Source: an uncultured Bacteroidota bacterium
GTDB taxonomy: Bacteria > Bacteroidota > Bacteroidia > Chitinophagales > Chitinophagaceae
Reading direction: 5' to 3'
NCBI GenBank assembly: GCA_946479615.1
Contig: CAMLGR010000149.1
Coordinates: 1 to 11,439, forward strand
Length of the DNA: 11,439 nt
Both the position numbers and the translations under genes were made by a program. Within the stretch, counting starts at the first letter, position 1; every line of letters starts with the position of its first letter. This document shows positions 7,296 through 11,439 of the stretch, piece after piece. The notes under the pieces were generated by a model, which was not told the origin of the DNA, did not search any database, and was given only the letters and a program-made list of their open reading frames with translations.

Positions 7296-8135
7296 ATGAA
7301 AACCTTCCTATCCGTTCTTCTGCTTGTTCTTTCACAAATTGTCCACGGGCAATACTATTATGATGATATCCGTGGCGCCCGTGAACTGGGTGACAGGATG
7401 AAGAATTATATCAATAGCAAGACCAGCACGATCACGGCTGTCGGGTTTGATGCCATGGGTGCCAGGACCTCCGATTTTAATGAATGGCAGGCGATCGATG
7501 CCGCCAATAATATCTTAAAGATCACTACCCGCAACGGGCAGCAGGTCACCCGCCAATTTTACAAGTTCGATAACCAGTTCAACCTGCTCAGCATTACCGA
7601 TTCGTCCAGCGATATCAAAAGTGTATCAGTGTATGAATACGATGCCAGTCATCATATCACCTCCATCAAAACAACTACTGCCGATTCACTCAGCGATTTT
7701 ACCGAGACCGAAGAACGCCAGTGGAAATACAATGCCCAGGGAAAACCTGAAAAGATGTGGCGCATCCTGAATAATAAGGATAGCAGCGAATACCGTTTTA
7801 CTATCGATGAAAAAGGGAATGTGGCCGATGAACAGTTATACCGCCGTGGCACCGGCATCGACCCCGTTTATTATTATTATGATGAGACCGGCCGCCTGAC
7901 CGATATCGTTCGTTATAACAAACGCCTGAAGAAACTGCTTCCCGATATCATGTTTGAATATGATGACGATAACCGTGTGATCCAGAAAATGACGATCCTT
8001 TCTACCATCAATGCCGAATACCTGATCTGGAGATATGCCTACAATGAAAAAGGGCTGAAAACAAAAGAAGTTTTATTTGACAAGAAAAAAGAAATGACAG
8101 GAAAGATCGAGTATGGGTATACATATCTGCCTTGA
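7296..8135 (+). CDS. Secreted YD-repeat-like (RHS-type) protein
   Basis: A 279-aa exported protein of unknown function. Residues 1-18 (MKTFLSVLLLVLSQIVHG) form a signal peptide with probable cleavage before Q19; there is no lipobox. The rest is a ladder of seven aromatic/Asp/Gly motifs of the YD-repeat kind: YKFDNQFNLLSI (89), YEYDASHHITSI (113), WKYNAQGKPEKM (143), FTIDEKGNVADE (168), YYYDETGRLTDI (193), FEYDDDNRVIQK (220) and YAYNEKGLKTKE (247). The spacing is 24-30 residues. This suggests a small all-beta protein. It is far too short to be a full RHS toxin, which forms a shell around a toxin domain, and no toxin domain or RHS core signature follows. It ends 136 bp before the TonB receptor gene on the same strand, with a strong inverted repeat between them, so a shared operon is uncertain. 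Confidence 0.82.
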   Translation: MKTFLSVLLLVLSQIVHGQYYYDDIRGARELGDRMKNYINSKTSTITAVGFDAMGARTSDFNEWQAIDAANNILKITTRNGQQVTRQFYKFDNQFNLLSITDSSSDIKSVSVYEYDASHHITSIKTTTADSLSDFTETEERQWKYNAQGKPEKMWRILNNKDSSEYRFTIDEKGNVADEQLYRRGTGIDPVYYYYDETGRLTDIVRYNKRLKKLLPDIMFEYDDDNRVIQKMTILSTINAEYLIWRYAYNEKGLKTKEVLFDKKKEMTGKIEYGYTYLP

Positions 8136-8146
8136 GAGGGATAAGG

Positions 8147-8220
8147 AATTAAGAATTATGAGTTAAGAATTATGAATGGCAGCTTTCCCATTCATAATTC
8201 TTAACTCATAATTCTTAATT
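8147..8220. repeat. Perfect 33-bp inverted repeat with 8-nt loop, dispersed palindrome
   Basis: The left arm (8147-8179) and right arm (8188-8220) are exact reverse complements over all 33 bases, around the loop CAGCTTTC. Each arm also contains a 13-base direct repeat, TTAAGAATTATGA, at 8149-8161 and 8163-8175 in the left arm. It starts 11 nt after the stop of the YD-repeat-like gene. The stem is A/T-rich, has no GC-rich base and is not followed by a T tract, so it is not a textbook terminator, although an RNA hairpin of this length could still stop transcription or protect the 3' end. A second partial copy at the window end points to a dispersed palindromic repeat family. Confidence 0.92.
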
Positions 8221-8270
8221 GACAGCACCCTCATCTTAACACTATCATCCCCGTTCCGCAAATACGACTT

Positions 8271-10595
8271 ATGAAACAACTCCTTTTCTGCTTTATTACC
8301 ATGACCCTTTTCCTGATGACCCATGCCCAGGAAAATTCCTCCACTTTCACCCTCAGTGGCACGATCAAATCAAAGAGTAAAGGAGAAACCCTGATCGGCG
8401 CTTCCATACGTGCCGGCAATACCGGGACAGCCAGCAATGAGTATGGTTTTTATTCCCTGACACTTCCCAAAGGACATTATACAATTGAATTCAGCGCTGT
8501 AGGATTGCAATCAACCGCTACGGAACTGGACCTTGACAAGGATATTAAATTAAATATTCAACTGGAAGATGAAGTAAAGAACCTGGAGGGCGTGATCGTA
8601 ACTTCTCAATCAAAAGGACGCAGTATCAGCAGCCCGCAAATGGGCGTTGAAAAACTATCTACGCGGGAGATCAAAAATATACCTGTTCTGTTGGGAGAAA
8701 GGGATATCCTGAAAACCATCCAGCTTCTTCCCGGTATCAAATCTGCCGGCGATGGCAACAGCAGCTTTTATGTGCGCGGTGGCGCCGGCGATCAGAACCT
8801 GATCCTGCTGGACGAAGCACCCGTGTATAACGCCTCTCACCTGCTGGGATTCTTTTCAACCTTCAATTCAGATGCGATCAAAGACCTGACCGTATACAAA
8901 GGCGGAATGCCGGCACAATATGGCGGCCGTCTTTCTTCCGTCGTGGATATAAAAATGAATGATGGAAATAACCAGGATTATAATGTCAGTGGTGGTATCG
9001 GGCTGATCTCCGCCAAATTGAATGTGGAAGGACCGATACAAAAAGATAAATCCTCTTTCCTGCTCACGGGTCGACGTACCTATGCCGATGTATTCCTGAA
9101 ACTGTCGAACGATTCCAATATCAATAAGAACCGGCTTTATTTCTATGACCTGAATGCAAAGATGAATTACCAACTGGGTGAAAAAGACAGACTTTATCTT
9201 TCCGGTTACTTCGGAAAAGATCTGCTGGGCCTGGGAGAAACATTTGGCATTGATTGGGGCAATGGTACCGGCACCCTTCGCTGGAACCACATCTTTAATA
9301 ATAAACTTTTTTCCAATACCTCCCTGATCTATAGTAATTATAAATATAATATCTCTATCCGCAGTGCAGGTGATGATTTTGATATCTTCTCAAAGATCAC
9401 TGACTATAATATCAAACAGGAATACCAGTGGTACGCGGGTACCCGGAATAATATCCGGTTTGGATTCAATTCTATTTACCATATCATTACACCGGGTGAA
9501 GTAAAAGCCGCGGCTACTTCCAGTATCAATTCCTCAGCGCTGCAAAAAAGATATTCCTGGGAAAATGCGGCCTATATTACCGATACCTGGAAAGCATCGG
9601 AAAAGATCAATATCACCTATGGATTACGCGCTTCTTCCTTCAGCATTCTCGGCAAAGGAGATTTCTTTACTGTTGATCCCGCTGGCAATATCACCAGTGT
9701 AACCAATTACAAACAAGGCGAATTTGTAAAAACTTATTTTAACCTGGAACCACGCCTGGCCGCCAGTTATATTTTTACGCCCAATAGTTCTGTAAAATTG
9801 TCTTATGTGAGGAATGTACAGAACCTGCACCTGGTATCTAATTCTACTTCATCCAATCCCACCGATAAATGGATCGCCAATACCAATATTATCAAACCCG
9901 AACTTTCCGACCAGGTATCATTGGGTTATTATAAGGATATTTTCCAGAACCGCTTCGAATTGAGTATCGAAACCTATTACAAGAATATGCAGCACCAGAT
10001 CGATTACCGCGATGGCGCCGATATTTTTAAGAACAGCGATGCGATCGAAACAGAATTGCTATTCGGGAAAGGCCGCGCCTATGGCATCGAATGGTTCTTG
10101 AAAAAGAAAGCGGGCAAACTGACCGGCTGGATCGCGTATACACTTTCCAAAACAGAAAAGAAGATCGACGGTATCAATAACAATAAATGGTACAATGCCC
10201 GGCAGGACCGCACTCATGAGATCTCGGTCGTAGCAGCTTACCAGCTCAACCGTAAATGGACGGTTTCTGCCAATTGGGTCTTTTATACCGGTGAGGCTGT
10301 CACTTTTCCTGCCGGCAAATACCAGATCAATAACCAGACTATCTTTTATTATACAGAACGCAATGGTTACCGGATGCCATCTTATCACCGGCTGGATATT
10401 GGCGCTACCTGTTTACTGAAACAAAGAAAAAAATGGTCGTCTGAACTGAACTTCAGTTTATACAATGCATATGGCCGTGAGAATGCCTATGCGATCAATT
10501 TCCGGGATAATGAAGATGATCCCAATAAAACAGAAGCAGTCCGCTATGCGCTGTTCAGGTTTATTCCTTCCATTTCTTATAATTTTAAATTTTAA
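8271..10595 (+). CDS. TonB-dependent outer-membrane receptor with N-terminal CarboxypepD_reg-like domain
   Basis: A 774-aa outer-membrane receptor that should import a substrate using TonB-ExbBD energy. Residues 1-19 (ending MTHA) form the signal peptide. Residues 25-100 form a carboxypeptidase-regulatory-like beta-sandwich (LSGTIKSKSKGETLIGASI, then NEYGFYSLTLPKGHYTIEFSAVG). The plug spans about 125-232, with LLPGIKSAGDGNSSFYVRGG at 152-171 and LILLDEAPVYNASHLLGFFSTFN at 177-199. The remainder is a 22-strand-type barrel rich in alternating aromatic strands, ending in YNFKF with the C-terminal Phe needed for barrel insertion. The gene is complete. The lipoprotein gene starts 3 nt after the stop, so the two are co-transcribed. 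This is not a SusC/SusD pair: the partner is DUF4249, not SusD, and the SusC plug signature is not evident. The substrate cannot be told from the sequence. Confidence 0.95.
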   Translation: MKQLLFCFITMTLFLMTHAQENSSTFTLSGTIKSKSKGETLIGASIRAGNTGTASNEYGFYSLTLPKGHYTIEFSAVGLQSTATELDLDKDIKLNIQLEDEVKNLEGVIVTSQSKGRSISSPQMGVEKLSTREIKNIPVLLGERDILKTIQLLPGIKSAGDGNSSFYVRGGAGDQNLILLDEAPVYNASHLLGFFSTFNSDAIKDLTVYKGGMPAQYGGRLSSVVDIKMNDGNNQDYNVSGGIGLISAKLNVEGPIQKDKSSFLLTGRRTYADVFLKLSNDSNINKNRLYFYDLNAKMNYQLGEKDRLYLSGYFGKDLLGLGETFGIDWGNGTGTLRWNHIFNNKLFSNTSLIYSNYKYNISIRSAGDDFDIFSKITDYNIKQEYQWYAGTRNNIRFGFNSIYHIITPGEVKAAATSSINSSALQKRYSWENAAYITDTWKASEKINITYGLRASSFSILGKGDFFTVDPAGNITSVTNYKQGEFVKTYFNLEPRLAASYIFTPNSSVKLSYVRNVQNLHLVSNSTSSNPTDKWIANTNIIKPELSDQVSLGYYKDIFQNRFELSIETYYKNMQHQIDYRDGADIFKNSDAIETELLFGKGRAYGIEWFLKKKAGKLTGWIAYTLSKTEKKIDGINNNKWYNARQDRTHEISVVAAYQLNRKWTVSANWVFYTGEAVTFPAGKYQINNQTIFYYTERNGYRMPSYHRLDIGATCLLKQRKKWSSELNFSLYNAYGRENAYAINFRDNEDDPNKTEAVRYALFRFIPSISYNFKF

Positions 10596-10598
10596 CCT

Positions 10599-11405
10599 AT
10601 GTCTACACGATATATCCTGTATTTACTGATTGTGCTGATAGCTTTTGCTTCCTGCGAAAAGGTCATCGACATTAACCTGGATAAAGTAGAAAAGAAATAC
10701 GTGATCGAAGGAATTCTTACCGATGTCGCCGGCACGAGCAAGGTATTGCTGTCAAAGACCAAAGATTTTGACGAGGATAATTCTTTTCCCGGTGTATCAG
10801 GAGCTACGGTACAGATTGCAGAAACAGGCGGCCCTGTGTATCATCTTACCGAAACCTCATCCGGCGTATACGAACAAGCCGGGCTGAAAGGCTCCAGTGG
10901 GAAAACCTATACGCTGAATGTAACAGTGAATGGCGAATCCTTTACCGCCTCTTCTACCATGCCGCAGAAAGTAAATCTCGATACGATCTTTGTAACAGAT
11001 GAATTGCTATTTGCCGATACCCGGAAGATCGTCAATACCGTATTCAAAGATCCCGCAGGACCTGGCAATTCCTATCGTTTTATTCAATATGTAAATGGTA
11101 TCCGGCAAAAAACGATCCTGCTCCGGAATGATGATTACAGCGACAACCGGACGATCGTCAACAAACTCTTTTATTTCTCCGATAACGATGATGATTCAAG
11201 CAATATAAAAACCGGCGACCGTGTGGTGATCGATATGCTTTGTATAGATCCGGCCATTTATAAATACTGGTTCAGTCTTGACCGAAGTTCTACCGGCGGC
11301 AGTGGCCAGGCAACACCCGCCAATCCTGTCAGCAATATCCAGGGCGGAGCACTAGGTTATTTCAGTGCGCATACGTTGCAAACGAAGACGATGGTAGTGC
11401 GGTGA
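10599..11405 (+). CDS. DUF4249 family lipoprotein, partner of the TonB receptor
   Basis: A 268-aa lipoprotein. The signal sequence ends in the lipobox AFAS-C19, followed by EKVIDINLDKVEKKYVIEGILTD, the usual DUF4249 opening. An early beta-domain follows (GATVQIAET at about 68-76, YTLNVTVNGESFTASSTMP at 104-122). Near the C-terminus is the family-typical NPVSNIQGGALGYFSAHT (242-259). Families of this kind run from about 270 to 390 residues, so this is a short but complete member. The charged residues right after the cysteine (E20, K21, D24) would be compatible with surface export in Bacteroidota, which is inference. Its start is 3 nt downstream of the receptor stop. It probably forms an extracellular accessory of the receptor; no biochemical role is known to me. 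Confidence 0.9.
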   Translation: MSTRYILYLLIVLIAFASCEKVIDINLDKVEKKYVIEGILTDVAGTSKVLLSKTKDFDEDNSFPGVSGATVQIAETGGPVYHLTETSSGVYEQAGLKGSSGKTYTLNVTVNGESFTASSTMPQKVNLDTIFVTDELLFADTRKIVNTVFKDPAGPGNSYRFIQYVNGIRQKTILLRNDDYSDNRTIVNKLFYFSDNDDDSSNIKTGDRVVIDMLCIDPAIYKYWFSLDRSSTGGSGQATPANPVSNIQGGALGYFSAHTLQTKTMVVR

Positions 11406-11406
11406 G

Positions 11407-11439
11407 AATTAAGAATTATGAATTTAGAATTAAGAATGG
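11407..11439. repeat. Second copy of the palindrome arm, cut by the window end
   Basis: These 33 bases match the left arm at 8147-8179 at 30 of 33 positions. They share the first 15 bases (AATTAAGAATTATGA) and the ending GAATGG. The copy starts 1 nt after the DUF4249 stop codon and the window ends exactly where the arm should end, so the loop and right arm cannot be seen. Confidence 0.75.

Overview
The window looks like a chromosomal segment of a Bacteroidota bacterium, probably of the Chitinophagaceae type. The support is a TonB-dependent receptor with an N-terminal carboxypeptidase-regulatory-like domain followed by a DUF4249 lipoprotein gene, a DUF3667 membrane protein, start codons without Shine-Dalgarno sequences in A/T-rich leaders, and one good match to the Bacteroidota -7 box (TAnnTTTG). 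The genus assignment is inference only.

Layout. (1) Positions 1-906 hold no credible gene. Positions 1-645 are a tandem array of about 3.75 units of 170-173 bp; each unit carries two short hairpins with the core GTCCC-NNN-GGGAC. After about 170 bp of A/T-rich DNA, two more hairpins of the same family (818-834, 874-890) lie directly in front of a small HUH/Y1 transposase of the REP-associated (RAYT) kind (907-1368, +). (2) On the minus strand, reading right to left, a tight three-gene cluster encodes a DUF3667 zinc-ribbon membrane protein (7126-6071), MazG nucleotide pyrophosphohydrolase (6065-5232) and a very large NtrY-like sensor histidine kinase (5232-1486). mazG starts 5 nt after the first gene, and the kinase GTG start shares its first base with the mazG TAG stop, so these are probably co-transcribed and the last two translationally coupled. 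(3) On the plus strand a divergent group begins with a secreted YD-repeat-like protein (7296-8135). It is followed by a perfect 33-bp inverted repeat (8147-8220), a TonB-dependent receptor (8271-10595) and, 3 nt later, a DUF4249 lipoprotein (10599-11405). The last 33 bases are a second, 30/33 identical copy of the left arm of that inverted repeat, again placed just after a stop codon.

How the parts work together. The TonB receptor and the lipoprotein form an outer-membrane uptake pair of unknown substrate. The kinase has about 12 predicted membrane helices and three separate extracytoplasmic regions, with no response regulator gene in view. The transposase and the GTCCC/GGGAC hairpins form a plausible enzyme/substrate set. 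The outer stem bases of the hairpins differ in a compensating way between copies, so their structure appears to be conserved. No rRNA, tRNA, CRISPR array or phage gene was seen.
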